From NCBI GenBank assembly GCA_947384055.1, contig CANDFO010000010.1, positions 1 through 51,221 of the forward strand: a DNA stretch of 51,221 bases, read 5' to 3'. The translations under genes were made by a program, and so were the position numbers. Every line of letters begins with the position of its first letter. Position 1 is the first letter of the stretch. Positions 15,904-24,285 of this stretch are shown here, piece by piece. The notes below the pieces were generated by a model. The model was not told the DNA's origin, ran no database searches, and saw only the letters and a program-made list of their open reading frames with translations. This DNA is from an uncultured Flavonifractor sp. (GTDB lineage Bacteria; Bacillota; Clostridia; Oscillospirales; Oscillospiraceae).

Positions 15904-16368
15904 ATGAAATTGCTGGTTTTTTCTGATTCTCACGGAAACACGGCCAAAATGACCGATGTAGTCCGCCGGGAGGAGCCGGACCAGCTGCTCCACCTGGGAG
16001 ACGTTGCCCGGGATACCCGGGTACTGACGGAACAGTTTCCCCACCTGCCGCTGGCCCGCGTCTGCGGCAACTGCGACGGGCGCAGCAACCTGCCCGCGGA
16101 GCGTCTGCTCACCTTTGCGGAAAAAAAGGTCCTCATGTGCCATGGACACACCTACGGGGTCAAATGCGGCATAGGCGGCGCGGTGGCGGCGGCCCGGCAG
16201 ATGGGGGCGGATGTACTCCTGTTCGGGCATACTCACGAGGCTTTCTGCGACCTGCTGGGAGAGCTGTGGGTGATGAATCCCGGTAGCATCGGCAGTCTGT
16301 TTGAGCCCACCTACGGGATTATCCGCATAACTGAGGCGGGCATGGTCTGCTATACCGAGCGATACTGA
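15904..16368 (+). CDS. YfcE/MJ0936-type phosphodiesterase
   Basis: 154 residues from the ATG at 15904, with GGGAGG 8 bases upstream; a GTG three codons earlier is overlapped by that site and is unlikely. Metallophosphoesterase metal ligands: D7-x-H9 (FSDSHGN), LHLGD, GNCD, MCHGHTYG and FGHTHE, all present. This compact soluble family hydrolyses phosphodiesters such as 2',3'-cyclic nucleotides in vitro; the cellular role is unclear. It is divergent from the unknown trio and separated from coaX by about 100 bases. Confidence 0.9.
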   Translation: MKLLVFSDSHGNTAKMTDVVRREEPDQLLHLGDVARDTRVLTEQFPHLPLARVCGNCDGRSNLPAERLLTFAEKKVLMCHGHTYGVKCGIGGAVAAARQMGADVLLFGHTHEAFCDLLGELWVMNPGSIGSLFEPTYGIIRITEAGMVCYTERY

Positions 16369-16465
16369 CACAGCCGCCTCGCACTTAATAGTCCTATTTT
16401 TCAGACAAGGTCTAAAGAAAAGTTTCATTTTTTTGTTTCATGATGGCGGAAGGGGCAGAGGAAAC

Positions 16466-17245
16466 ATGCTGCTAGTTATTGACGTGGGCAATACCAACAT
16501 GGTGTTCGGCATCTTTCACGGGGACAGGCTGGAGGGGAGCTTCCGCATGATCACCGACGAAAACCGCACCTCTGACGAGATTGGGCTGCATATCTGCGCC
16601 TACTTCTCCCGGTTCGGGCTGAACCTGGCTGAGGTGGAGGATGTGGTGATCGGCTCAGTGGCTCCTCAGGTGATGTACACCCTCTCCAGCGCCGTGGTCA
16701 AATACCTGGGAAAAACGCCCCTGGTGCTGGACGACGGACTGGACCCCCGTCTGCCCTATGTGCCCTGCGCCAGTGAAGAGCGCCTGGGCCCCGACCGGGC
16801 GGCCGCCGATATAGCGGCGCTGGTCAAATACGGGGCGCCCCTGGTGGTGCTGGACTTTGGCACCGCTACTACTCTGGACGCCCTCAGCGGCGAGGGGGTC
16901 TATCTGGGCGGGTGCATCACCGCCGGGGTGCGGGTGTCCATCGACGGCCTGTTTCAGAAGACCGCCCTGCTGCCCAAAGTGGAGCTGGTAAAGCCGGACA
17001 AGGTGCTGGGCACTACCGCCGTAGGCCAGATTCAGGCCGGCGCGGTGATGGGATACATCGGCGCTATGGAGTACCTGATCCGCCGGGCCAAAGAGGAGAT
17101 GGGCGGCGGGGACATCAAAGTAATCGCCACCGGCGGGCTGGCCCGGATGGTGGCGGACAATACGGATTTGATTGACATTGTGGACCCCCGGCTGGTGCTG
17201 GACGGCCTGCGTATTATTTACGAGCGGGAGCGGGGCGGAGCGTGA
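16466..17245 (+). CDS. coaX: Type III pantothenate kinase
   Basis: 259 residues from the ATG at 16466 (AGAGGAAAC upstream); upstream in-frame codons lack a site. It phosphorylates pantothenate, the first step of coenzyme A synthesis. ASKHA-fold motifs: D6-VGNTN (6-11), ERLGPDRAAD, VVLDFGTATTLD and GGCITAGV, all diagnostic for CoaX. Length is normal. It precedes the MATE gene by 34 bases on the same strand. Confidence 0.95.
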   Translation: MLLVIDVGNTNMVFGIFHGDRLEGSFRMITDENRTSDEIGLHICAYFSRFGLNLAEVEDVVIGSVAPQVMYTLSSAVVKYLGKTPLVLDDGLDPRLPYVPCASEERLGPDRAAADIAALVKYGAPLVVLDFGTATTLDALSGEGVYLGGCITAGVRVSIDGLFQKTALLPKVELVKPDKVLGTTAVGQIQAGAVMGYIGAMEYLIRRAKEEMGGGDIKVIATGGLARMVADNTDLIDIVDPRLVLDGLRIIYERERGGA

Positions 17246-17279
17246 CCGTTCCCCTGCGGGAAAGGAATGGCCATCGACG

Positions 17280-18656
17280 ATGAACCAATTGACAGAGCGG
17301 GGCCGCGGGGCCATTGACATGACCTGCGGCTCCCCTACAAGACTGATGGTGTCCTTCTCCCTGCCCCTGTTGGCGGGGAATGTGCTCCAGCAGCTCTATA
17401 ATATGGTGGATTCCATTGTAGTGGGCAATTATGTGGGCTCTTCCGCGCTGACCGCCGTGGGCACCGGTTTCCCGGTAATTTTTTTGATGGCTTCCCTGTT
17501 CATCGGTTTCGCCATGGGCGCCACTGTTATGATCGCCCAGTACGTTGGGGCCGGGGACCAGGACAGCGCCGCCCGGACTGTGGATACCCTTTACAGCACC
17601 CTGCTGCTGCTGATCCTCCCCCTGAGCCTGCTGGGAGTGGTCCTCACAGACCCTCTGCTCACCCTGATCCGGGTGCCGCCGGAGGCCTTTGCCCAGGCGA
17701 AGGTCTACTGCATTGTTGTCTTTGCCGGAGGTGTGGGCTCCCTGGGATATAACGTCAACGCCGGAATTATGCAGGGCCTGGGGGACAGCCGGACCCCGCT
17801 GCTCTTTCTGGCGGTGGCGTGCGTCATGAACATTATTTTGGACCTGGTCTTTGTGCTGGCCTTCCATCTGGATGTATTCGGGGTGGCTCTGGCCACGGTG
17901 GTCGCCCAGATTTGTTCCTGGCTGTTTGGCATCTTTTATATCAATCGAAAATATCCCTTCCTCCATATCCGCTTTTTTCAGATGAAGCTGGACCGGACCC
18001 TGCTGCGCCAGGTCGTCCGTCTGGGCGTCCCTTCGGCGATTCAGCAGTGCCAGTTTTCCGTGGCAATCCTCATCATGCAGGCCCTGATCAACGGCTTCGG
18101 CAACGATTTTGCCGCCGGCTTCAGTGCCGCCAATAAAATCGACTCCTTTGCCTTCATGCCCATTCAGTCCTTCAGCACTGCCGCCACCACCTATGTGGGG
18201 CAGAATATGGGAGCCGGAAGACTGGACCGGGTAAAGCAGGGCACCCGAAGCGCCCTGCTGCTCAGCACTGTGGTATGTCTGGCCATCACCGCCGTGGTGA
18301 TTCCGCTCCGCCGTCCCCTGCTGATGCTCTTCAACCGGGAACCCGCCGTGGTTGCCGCCGGAGAGGCCTACCTGCTCCGGGTGCTTACACCCATGTTTGT
18401 ATTGGCGGCCATGTTCATTCTCAGCAGCGTGCTCCGGGGCGCCGGGGCCACCATGGTGGCCATGGCGGCGTCGATTGTCTCCCAGTGGGGAGCCAGAGTG
18501 CCCGCCGCCTACCTGCTGGCCTACTTTTTGGGGCCGGAGGAGCTCTACTGGTCCTATCTTATCGGCTGGCTGCTGGGCCTTGCGATCTGTGTGCCGGCCT
18601 ATGTCCGGGGACGGTGGAAGGACAAGTGTGTCGTCACGCGGACAGAGACGGCGTGA
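17280..18656 (+). CDS. MATE family efflux transporter
   Basis: 458 residues, twelve hydrophobic segments, two MatE halves. The N terminus MTCGSPTRLMVSFSLPLLAG (14-33) and NVLQQLYNMVDSIVVGNYVG are characteristic of the DinF/NorM-like clostridial group. These pumps export cationic drugs or metabolites using Na+ or H+ gradients. The start at 17280 is chosen for length; AAAGGA is about 13 bases upstream. Substrate unknown. Confidence 0.92.
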   Translation: MNQLTERGRGAIDMTCGSPTRLMVSFSLPLLAGNVLQQLYNMVDSIVVGNYVGSSALTAVGTGFPVIFLMASLFIGFAMGATVMIAQYVGAGDQDSAARTVDTLYSTLLLLILPLSLLGVVLTDPLLTLIRVPPEAFAQAKVYCIVVFAGGVGSLGYNVNAGIMQGLGDSRTPLLFLAVACVMNIILDLVFVLAFHLDVFGVALATVVAQICSWLFGIFYINRKYPFLHIRFFQMKLDRTLLRQVVRLGVPSAIQQCQFSVAILIMQALINGFGNDFAAGFSAANKIDSFAFMPIQSFSTAATTYVGQNMGAGRLDRVKQGTRSALLLSTVVCLAITAVVIPLRRPLLMLFNREPAVVAAGEAYLLRVLTPMFVLAAMFILSSVLRGAGATMVAMAASIVSQWGARVPAAYLLAYFLGPEELYWSYLIGWLLGLAICVPAYVRGRWKDKCVVTRTETA

Positions 18657-18706
18657 TTTCTCAAACACCGTCGGTCATAATCAAATAAACGGGCAAATCC
18701 CGCATG

Positions 18707-18727
18707 AAAAGCAGCTGCGCTGTTTTT
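18707..18727 (+). terminator. Weak terminator after the MATE gene
   Basis: AAAAGCAGC-TGC-GCTGTTTTT: a 9-bp stem with one G-T pair whose descending arm ends in T5. A second, larger inverted repeat CACCGGCACTTG / CAAGTGCCGGTG spans about 18740-18791 between the converging genes. Confidence 0.45.
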
Positions 18728-18810
18728 CAGGTTCTAACTATGTCACCGGCACTTGCGGCTTGCTTTCACAGGCAAAGCGGTCAAGTGCCGGTGTGTCGTT
18801 TCGTCCTGAG

Positions 18811-20733
18811 TCAGATGTCCCAAACTTTTTTTGCCTTCCCGTTTTTCGGATGCTCAGGGGAGAACAGCGGCTTGAAAATCATCTCCAGGTCCTCTTCGCT
18901 GGTGGGGAGAACCTCCAAAACGCTGTGGCCGATGGCCTCCAGCATGGTCTGTTCCTTTTTCTGCAGCCGCTGATATACCGCCCGCTCCATAGACCAGGGG
19001 CCCTTCTCCGTCTGGTACTCCACCTGGAGGTAGGTATACTGGGTATACTGGCCCTCGGGCAGGCCCAGCCGGTGGATACGGTCCTTGGACTGGAGCAGAT
19101 GAACCAGATTATAGCTGTACTCGTAGTAGACCGCATCGTGGCATATGCTGTGCAGGGAGACGGATTCCGCCAGGACGTGGGGATTGGTCAGCAGCACCTG
19201 GAACCTGCCCGCCTTGAATGCCTCCAAAATCTCCTGCCGCTCCTCCAGCGGCACCGCGCCGTAGATACACCGGGTTTTGATGCCCCGCTCCTCCAGCGCT
19301 GCCGACAGGCCCCGGATGGAGTCCACAAAGACACACCAGACAATCACCGGCTTTCCCCCATGCACCAGCTCCTCCGCCAGCCGGACACAGCGCCGGAGCT
19401 TAACAGAGGGCGGACAGGCCCCGATAATCCGCCGAAGCTCCTGTCCGAATATGGCCGGGTCGCTTTCCGGCTCCGGAGTGCCGTCGTCCAGCAGGTCCCG
19501 GAAATCCTCCAGGTCCAGCCGGTTGAGCAGCATGCGGGGATTACTCTCCATCTGGAGAATGCGCAGAAAAAGGGCCAGCTTATTGCCGCGGTACTTTGCC
19601 TGAAGCAGCTCCAACAGGCGGTTTTCCTCCCGGCTGGCCGGACAGGTGAGGAGTATATCCGGCTGGGCAGGCGGGACCTCCAGCTGGTCCTTGGTAGTCC
19701 GGCAGAAAAAGGGCTGGAGCTTGCGGTTGATGGCTGCCGCCTCCTCCGGCGACGGGTTCTGGAGCATCGAAAGAGAGAAGCCGAACTGCTCCTGATATTC
19801 CTCCGGAGACAGAATGTGCAGCAGGTTGTAGAGGTCCAGGTAGGAGTTAGGGATGGGCGTTCCGGTCATAGCCACCGTATAAGTGGACTGGGCGGCCAGG
19901 GCCAGGGCCGCTCCCGCGTACTCTCCGCCCACCCGCTTGACCTTGTGGACCTCGTCAAAAACCAGCAGGGTCTGCTCCCGCACCAGGGGGATCAGCTCCT
20001 CCAGCACACCGCCGGCCGCTTCATAGTTGACGAGTATCAGGTTGGCATTCCCTGAATCGTACCGCAGCGCCGACCGACGGGCCGCCGCCGAGGTCCACCG
20101 GGGGTCCTGAAGGTTCAGCGCCCGCAGCTCCTCCCGCTGGCCAAAGCACAGGGAAAACTCGTCCATCCAGGAGCCAAAGGCATTTTTGGGGCAGACTACT
20201 GCCAGCCGCCGCACCTGTCCGCTCTCCTTCAAGTAGGCGTACATACCCAGAACGGAGGCGGTTTTGCCGGAGCCAGGCACTGAAAAATTGGCCGAACGGC
20301 CCATCATGCACATAAAAAAGGAGTCCCACAGCTGCCGTTCCCGCAGGGGACGGGCCATAGCCCGTCCCAGTGCAGTCCGGTAGGCCTGAAAACGGCTGTT
20401 CAGCCCTTTCTCCCGGTTTTTGAGCTCCAGGCCCAGCCGGGCCCGGCTCTCCAGCCTGTATTCCCGCTGGGTGATGTGTGCCTCCAGCGCCTGGGACACC
20501 GTCAGCTCCGCACCCCGCTTCCGGCACTCTTTGCCGCACAGCTCCTCAAGTCGCTTCAGCTCCGGATAGGTCAGGGTGGATTTCCCGATGAAAAGCGCCC
20601 CCTCCCGGCGCTCGATGTACCGGCGCAGGGAGAGCTTGTAAAAGCTGCTGTAGGGGAGCGCGGCGCTCTCCTCCGGCGGCAGAGCCAGTGTGAAGGCCGT
20701 CCCATTATAGTCCAGAATCCATTGAGTGGTCAC
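18811..20733 (-). CDS. SNF2-type DEAD/DEAH-box helicase
   Basis: 640 residues from a GTG at 20733 with CAGGAGG 8 bases upstream. Motif I is VPGSGKT (152-158), motif II DEVH (260-263), motif III TGTP (290-293), and motif VI QSKDRIHRLGL (548-558), the SNF2 form. The N-terminal 140 residues are a helical extension without a recognised domain. Helicases of this layout translocate on DNA and remodel proteins; single-gene clostridial relatives exist, some near defence genes. Here no methyltransferase, nuclease or other partner is adjacent. A repeat element inserted 66 bases upstream of the start (20799-21151) may have changed its promoter; no sigma-A promoter is visible in the remaining gap. Confidence 0.85.
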   Translation of the reverse strand: MTTQWILDYNGTAFTLALPPEESAALPYSSFYKLSLRRYIERREGALFIGKSTLTYPELKRLEELCGKECRKRGAELTVSQALEAHITQREYRLESRARLGLELKNREKGLNSRFQAYRTALGRAMARPLRERQLWDSFFMCMMGRSANFSVPGSGKTASVLGMYAYLKESGQVRRLAVVCPKNAFGSWMDEFSLCFGQREELRALNLQDPRWTSAAARRSALRYDSGNANLILVNYEAAGGVLEELIPLVREQTLLVFDEVHKVKRVGGEYAGAALALAAQSTYTVAMTGTPIPNSYLDLYNLLHILSPEEYQEQFGFSLSMLQNPSPEEAAAINRKLQPFFCRTTKDQLEVPPAQPDILLTCPASREENRLLELLQAKYRGNKLALFLRILQMESNPRMLLNRLDLEDFRDLLDDGTPEPESDPAIFGQELRRIIGACPPSVKLRRCVRLAEELVHGGKPVIVWCVFVDSIRGLSAALEERGIKTRCIYGAVPLEERQEILEAFKAGRFQVLLTNPHVLAESVSLHSICHDAVYYEYSYNLVHLLQSKDRIHRLGLPEGQYTQYTYLQVEYQTEKGPWSMERAVYQRLQKKEQTMLEAIGHSVLEVLPTSEEDLEMIFKPLFSPEHPKNGKAKKVWDI

Positions 20734-20798
20734 GCTGAATACCTCCTGAACAGGCGGCGGCTGTGCCGCCGGTTGAAAACGCGCAGCGGGCGCTTTTA

Positions 20799-21151
20799 AG
20801 AACCTGCATTCACAACCGTTGAACGCCGACTGAGCGGTCTTTTTCCCGCCATACCGGGTCGCTTTCCCTTGCCATCCGTCAGGATGGCTGCGGAACATCT
20901 TCTTGTCTGGCGGGAAAAATCCTCGCCCATCCAGCATGCCCCGGTTATAGTCAAAGGGGTTCAAAAGGAGCAAATCGCTCCTTTTGAACCCTACGGCGAA
21001 AATCGCCGCAGGGTCCGCTCATGCGGCCCTGCTTTGTACTTCATAGACGCCGCTGGCGTGCATTGCACACTCCAGTGGGCCATTGGCCCACTGGAGGAAA
21101 AAGCGCATGTTGCGCTTTTTCAACTGCGGCGACTATATGAATACAGGTTCT
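20799..21151. mobile_element. MITE-like element with terminal inverted repeats
   Basis: 353 bp bounded by AGAACCTGCATTCA (20799-20812) and TGAATACAGGTTCT (21138-21151), 13 of 14 bases complementary. The same ends bound another element at 40187-40347. It encodes no transposase. The interior is a dense series of hairpins. No convincing target-site duplication was found. It lies between the SNF2 gene and the DUF1836 promoter. Confidence 0.72.
20946..21137. repeat. Hairpin array inside the MITE-like element
   Basis: Enclosed by TATAGTC (20946-20952) and GACTATA (21131-21137). Successive perfect or near-perfect hairpins: 15 bp at 20957-20991, 6 bp at 20994-21008, 8 bp with a bulge at 21010-21030, 5 bp at 21047-21059, 12 bp at 21070-21096 and 10 bp at 21098-21120. 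Further left, a 12-bp pair (20840-20851 with 20908-20919) encloses a 6-bp hairpin at 20872-20887. The first hairpin and both borders recur at 31644-31702. Confidence 0.85.
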
Positions 21152-21280
21152 AAGTTCGTTGCCTATATCATACAGGAATGTCCGGCAGAGTGCAACACCG
21201 GAGAGTCCGCGCGGAGGCGCTCCGGCGGCCGCTGTCGTCAGACAATTTGAACAAAGCGAAAAAGAAATTTCGACAGATTA

Positions 21281-21309
21281 TTGACAATCACGTGACCATA
21301 TGTTATAAT
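21281..21309 (+). promoter_or_regulatory. Perfect consensus promoter of the DUF1836 gene
   Basis: -35 TTGACA (21281-21286), 17-bp spacer, -10 TATAAT (21304-21309). GTGACC (in the spacer) and GTTACC (just after the -10) form a direct half-site pair that could be an operator. Confidence 0.92.
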
Positions 21310-21341
21310 CAAGTTACCCTAAAGAAAGGAGGCAGAACTCC

Positions 21342-21902
21342 ATGGAGGCTTACCTGCCCGGCACAACTGTTCAGGCGGACCCGGGCCGTCTGGACGGACC
21401 CGAGGCCCTGCTCTCCCCTCTCTTTCTGGCGGGCGGCCTGACCCTCTCCCAGGTGGCACGGCTGACGGGGCTGGAGCCCCATATGATCCAGAACTGGGTA
21501 CGGCGGGGGTTCGTCTCCCCGCCCCAGCAGAAGCGTTACTCCCGGCGGCAGTTTTCCCGCATCCTGATGATTTCCATGCTCCGGGGGTGTATGCAGCTGG
21601 ATAAGGTCTGTTCGCTGCTCTCCTATGTCAATGGGCACCTGGACGATGAGAGCGACGACCTGATTGACGACTGGCAGCTCTACTGTTACTCCGTCCGGCT
21701 GATTGCCCAGGCCCAGGGCCAGCCGCTGGCGGGGAAGGAGGTCTGGGACAGCTGGTGCGCCGCAGTCCTGGCGGATTACAGCGCGCCGGTCCCCGGCGCC
21801 CGGGAGCGGGTAGAGCGCTGCCTGCGCATTATCCTGACGGCTTATTTGGCCGGGCGGCTCAAGCAGGAGGCGGATACGCTGCTGAGCCAGCTGGAGGAGT
21901 GA
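21342..21902 (+). CDS. DUF1836 domain-containing protein, MerR-like HTH
   Basis: 186 residues from the ATG at 21342 (AAAGGAGG, 9-base spacing). A MerR-like helix-turn-helix is visible: LTLSQVARLTGLEPHMIQNW (33-52), then RRGFVSPPQQKRYSRRQFSRI (two parts RRGFVSPPQQ and KRYSRRQFSRI). The C-terminal 100 residues are helical. DUF1836 proteins are common in Firmicutes as putative regulators of unknown target. It is followed after 76 bases, containing an imperfect GC-rich hairpin (about 21904-21943), by the NfeD-flotillin pair, which it may control. Confidence 0.85.
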   Translation: MEAYLPGTTVQADPGRLDGPEALLSPLFLAGGLTLSQVARLTGLEPHMIQNWVRRGFVSPPQQKRYSRRQFSRILMISMLRGCMQLDKVCSLLSYVNGHLDDESDDLIDDWQLYCYSVRLIAQAQGQPLAGKEVWDSWCAAVLADYSAPVPGARERVERCLRIILTAYLAGRLKQEADTLLSQLEE

Positions 21903-21978
21903 ACGGTATCCGCGGCCCCGGACCGCTGGAGCGGCCCGCGTACCTCTCACAAAAGACGCCTTGGAAAGGAGGCACTTT

Positions 21979-22671
21979 ATGTCGGCCTGGTGGCAAACTC
22001 TCACGGCTCTGGAGCACGTTCTGCTCTATATAGCCGTTCCCGCCACCCTGCTGCTGCTGATTCAGACCCTTCTGCTGCTGGCCGGCGGCAGTCTGGACGA
22101 CGGCGGCGGGGACCTGGACGCCGGAGACGGGGTGGAGGTGGACCTGGATGGGGACGGTATTCCCGACCTGGTTCTCCCCGACCCGGACGGCTGCGGAGAC
22201 CCGCTGTCCCACGGGGAGGGCGGCCTCCCGGACAGCGAGCCGGACAGCGCTTCACCGGGGCAGGGCCTGCACCTGCTCACCCTGCGGGGGGCGGTGGCCT
22301 TCCTGACTCTCTTCGGCTGGGGTGGACTGTGGCTGTGCCAGCTGGGACTGCCCCAGTGGTTGGCGGTGTTTCTGGCCGTGCCCATCGGTTTGGCGGGCAT
22401 GGTGGGGGTGGCCGTCATTCTCCAGCAGGCCCTGCGCCTGCAATATGACGGCACTCTGGACCCGCGCAACGCGGTGGGGCTGTGCGGCGCCGTATACCTG
22501 ACCGTCCCCGGCCGCAGGGCCGGCGCGGGCAAGGTGAACGTCACCGTCCAGGAACAGCTGCGGGAATTTGAGGCCCTGACCGACGGCGGCCCCATTTCCA
22601 CCGGACGCCCTGTCCGGGTGGTAGGTCTTTTGGAGGGCGGCGCCCTCCTGGTGGAAGAAGTGGAAGATTAA
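21979..22671 (+). CDS. NfeD-like membrane protein (flotillin partner)
   Basis: 230 residues from the ATG at 21979 (GGAAAGGAGG upstream). Membrane segments at about 12-34 and 100-150; an acidic Asp/Gly-rich loop separates them (about 36-90), with DxDxDG-like repeats that might bind Ca2+. The C-terminal 75 residues (GLCGAVYLTVPGRRAGAGKV and TGRPVRVVGLLEGGALLVEE) are the small OB-fold domain of the NfeD/YuaF family. The flotillin gene begins 21 bases downstream, the same pairing as yuaF-floT of Bacillus subtilis. Confidence 0.8.
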   Translation: MSAWWQTLTALEHVLLYIAVPATLLLLIQTLLLLAGGSLDDGGGDLDAGDGVEVDLDGDGIPDLVLPDPDGCGDPLSHGEGGLPDSEPDSASPGQGLHLLTLRGAVAFLTLFGWGGLWLCQLGLPQWLAVFLAVPIGLAGMVGVAVILQQALRLQYDGTLDPRNAVGLCGAVYLTVPGRRAGAGKVNVTVQEQLREFEALTDGGPISTGRPVRVVGLLEGGALLVEEVED

Positions 22672-22692
22672 CCATACGATAAGGAGGCTTTT

Positions 22693-24111
22693 ATGTTCGA
22701 CAATATTTTCGGCGTTATTCTAACCTGCGTTATTGTCCTGATCGTCTTTTCTCTGCTGATTTTCCTGATCAAGCGCTATAAAAAGTGCCCCTCCGACAAG
22801 GTCATGGTTATCTACGGCAAGGTGGGCAGCAACAAGGACGGCTCCAGCCGGTCGGCCAAGTGCATCCACGGCGGCGCGGCCTTCATCTGGCCGGTAATCC
22901 AGTCCTATGAGTTCCTGGACCTGACTCCCCTGTCCATTCCGGTGGATCTGGAGAACGCCCTGTCCCGCCAGAACATCCGCATCAACGTCCCCAGCCGCTT
23001 CACCGTGGGCATCTCCACCGAGCCGGGCGTCATGCAGAACGCCGCCGAGCGTCTGCTGGGCCTGCGGCTCCAGGAGATTCAGGAGCTGGCAAAGGATATC
23101 ATCTTCGGCCAGCTGCGTCTGGTCATCGCCACCATGGACATTGAGGAGATCAACACCGACCGGGATAAATTCCTGGAGGCGGTCTCCCGCAACGTGGAGG
23201 GCGAGCTGAAGAAAATCGGCCTGCGGCTGATCAATGTCAATGTCACCGACATCTCCGACGAGAGCGGTTATATCGACGCCCTGGGCAAGGAGGCCGCGGC
23301 CAAGGCCATCAACGACGCAAAGAAGAACGTGGCTGAAAAAGACCGCGACGGCTCCATCGGCGAGGCCAATGCCCGCAAGGACCAGCGCGTCCAGGTGGCC
23401 CAGGCGGACGCCACAGCCATTCAGGGCGAAAACGCCGCCAAGGTAGACGTGGCTATGTCCAACGCCCAGCGCCGGGAGAAGGAGGCTGAGGCCACCCGCA
23501 TCGCCACCGCCGCCGAGAAGATCGCCGCGGCCCAGGCTCTGGAGGAGGCTTACGCCGCCGAGCAGAAGGCCGAAGCCGCCCGTGCCGCCCGCGAAAAAGC
23601 CACCCAGGAGGCGGACATCATCGTCAAAACCGAGATCGACAAGCGCCGCCGGGAGCTGGAGGCCGAGGCTGAGGCCGAGCAGATCCGCCGCAAGGCCCGG
23701 GGCGAGGCCGACGCCATTCTCTCCAAGATGCAGGCCGAAGCCGCAGGCGCCCAGGCGATTCTGGTCAAGCAGGCCGAGGGCCTGCGGGAAGTGGTCTCCG
23801 CCGCCGGCGGAGACGCCGAGAGCGCCGTACGCCTGATGCTGGCCGACAAGATGGAAGAGCTTATGCGCATCCAGGTAGAAGCGGTGAAGGGCGTCAAAAT
23901 CGACAAAGTCACCGTCTGGGATTCCGGCGAGGGGAAGGACGGCAAAACCGCCACGGCGGGCTTTGTCTCCGGGCTGATGAAGTCCATCCCGCCCATGAAC
24001 GAGATGTTCCAGATGGCCGGCATGGAGCTGCCCGCCTTCCTGGGAAAGGAAAAGGCGGCGGAGACGCCGGAGCCCTCCGCGCCTCCCGCCGAGGAGACGC
24101 CGGAGGCATAG
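22693..24111 (+). CDS. floT: Flotillin-type SPFH domain protein
   Basis: 472 residues from the ATG at 22693 (AAGGAGG upstream). An N-terminal membrane segment (about 3-24), an SPFH/PHB domain (about 30-190) and a long Ala/Glu-rich coiled coil (about 200-350) with heptad-like EAxA and KAEA repeats match flotillins. It should form oligomeric scaffolds on fluid or ordered membrane domains. The C-terminal 50 residues are Pro/Glu-rich. It is co-transcribed with the NfeD-like gene; a strong terminator follows 26 bases after its stop. Confidence 0.92.
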   Translation: MFDNIFGVILTCVIVLIVFSLLIFLIKRYKKCPSDKVMVIYGKVGSNKDGSSRSAKCIHGGAAFIWPVIQSYEFLDLTPLSIPVDLENALSRQNIRINVPSRFTVGISTEPGVMQNAAERLLGLRLQEIQELAKDIIFGQLRLVIATMDIEEINTDRDKFLEAVSRNVEGELKKIGLRLINVNVTDISDESGYIDALGKEAAAKAINDAKKNVAEKDRDGSIGEANARKDQRVQVAQADATAIQGENAAKVDVAMSNAQRREKEAEATRIATAAEKIAAAQALEEAYAAEQKAEAARAAREKATQEADIIVKTEIDKRRRELEAEAEAEQIRRKARGEADAILSKMQAEAAGAQAILVKQAEGLREVVSAAGGDAESAVRLMLADKMEELMRIQVEAVKGVKIDKVTVWDSGEGKDGKTATAGFVSGLMKSIPPMNEMFQMAGMELPAFLGKEKAAETPEPSAPPAEETPEA

Positions 24112-24137
24112 CGGGAGATATTGCTTCCGAACCTAAA

Positions 24138-24180
24138 TCAGGGAGCGGACTGTCTGCGCAGCCCGCTCCCTGACGTTTTT
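24138..24180 (+). terminator. Rho-independent terminator after the flotillin gene
   Basis: 11-bp stem TCAGGGAGCGG (24138-24148) with 24163-24173, 14-nt loop, followed by CGTTTTT. Confidence 0.9.
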
Positions 24181-24207
24181 GCGGGTTTCTTCCAATTCGA
24201 TTTGCCT

Positions 24208-24239
24208 CTTGACTTTGCCACAGTGTCAAGGTGTATGCT
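24208..24239 (+). promoter_or_regulatory. MerR-type promoter with 19-bp spacer and operator
   Basis: -35 TTGACT (24209-24214), 19-bp spacer, -10 TATGCT (24234-24239). An inverted repeat CTTGAC (24208-24213) and GTCAAG (24225-24230) lies in the spacer. A stretched spacer carrying a dyad is the hallmark of MerR-activated promoters, and it precedes a MerR-family gene, which suggests autoregulation. Confidence 0.85.
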
Positions 24240-24285
24240 GTATGTGAAAAGGCCTTTTCACCCTGACCCAAAAAGGAGAACTGTC

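Noticed and set aside
20760..20973. N-terminal extension of the SNF2 protein into the repeat element
   Set aside because: The frame stays open to 20973, but it crosses the terminal inverted repeat, and a GTG with an ideal ribosome site lies at 20733.
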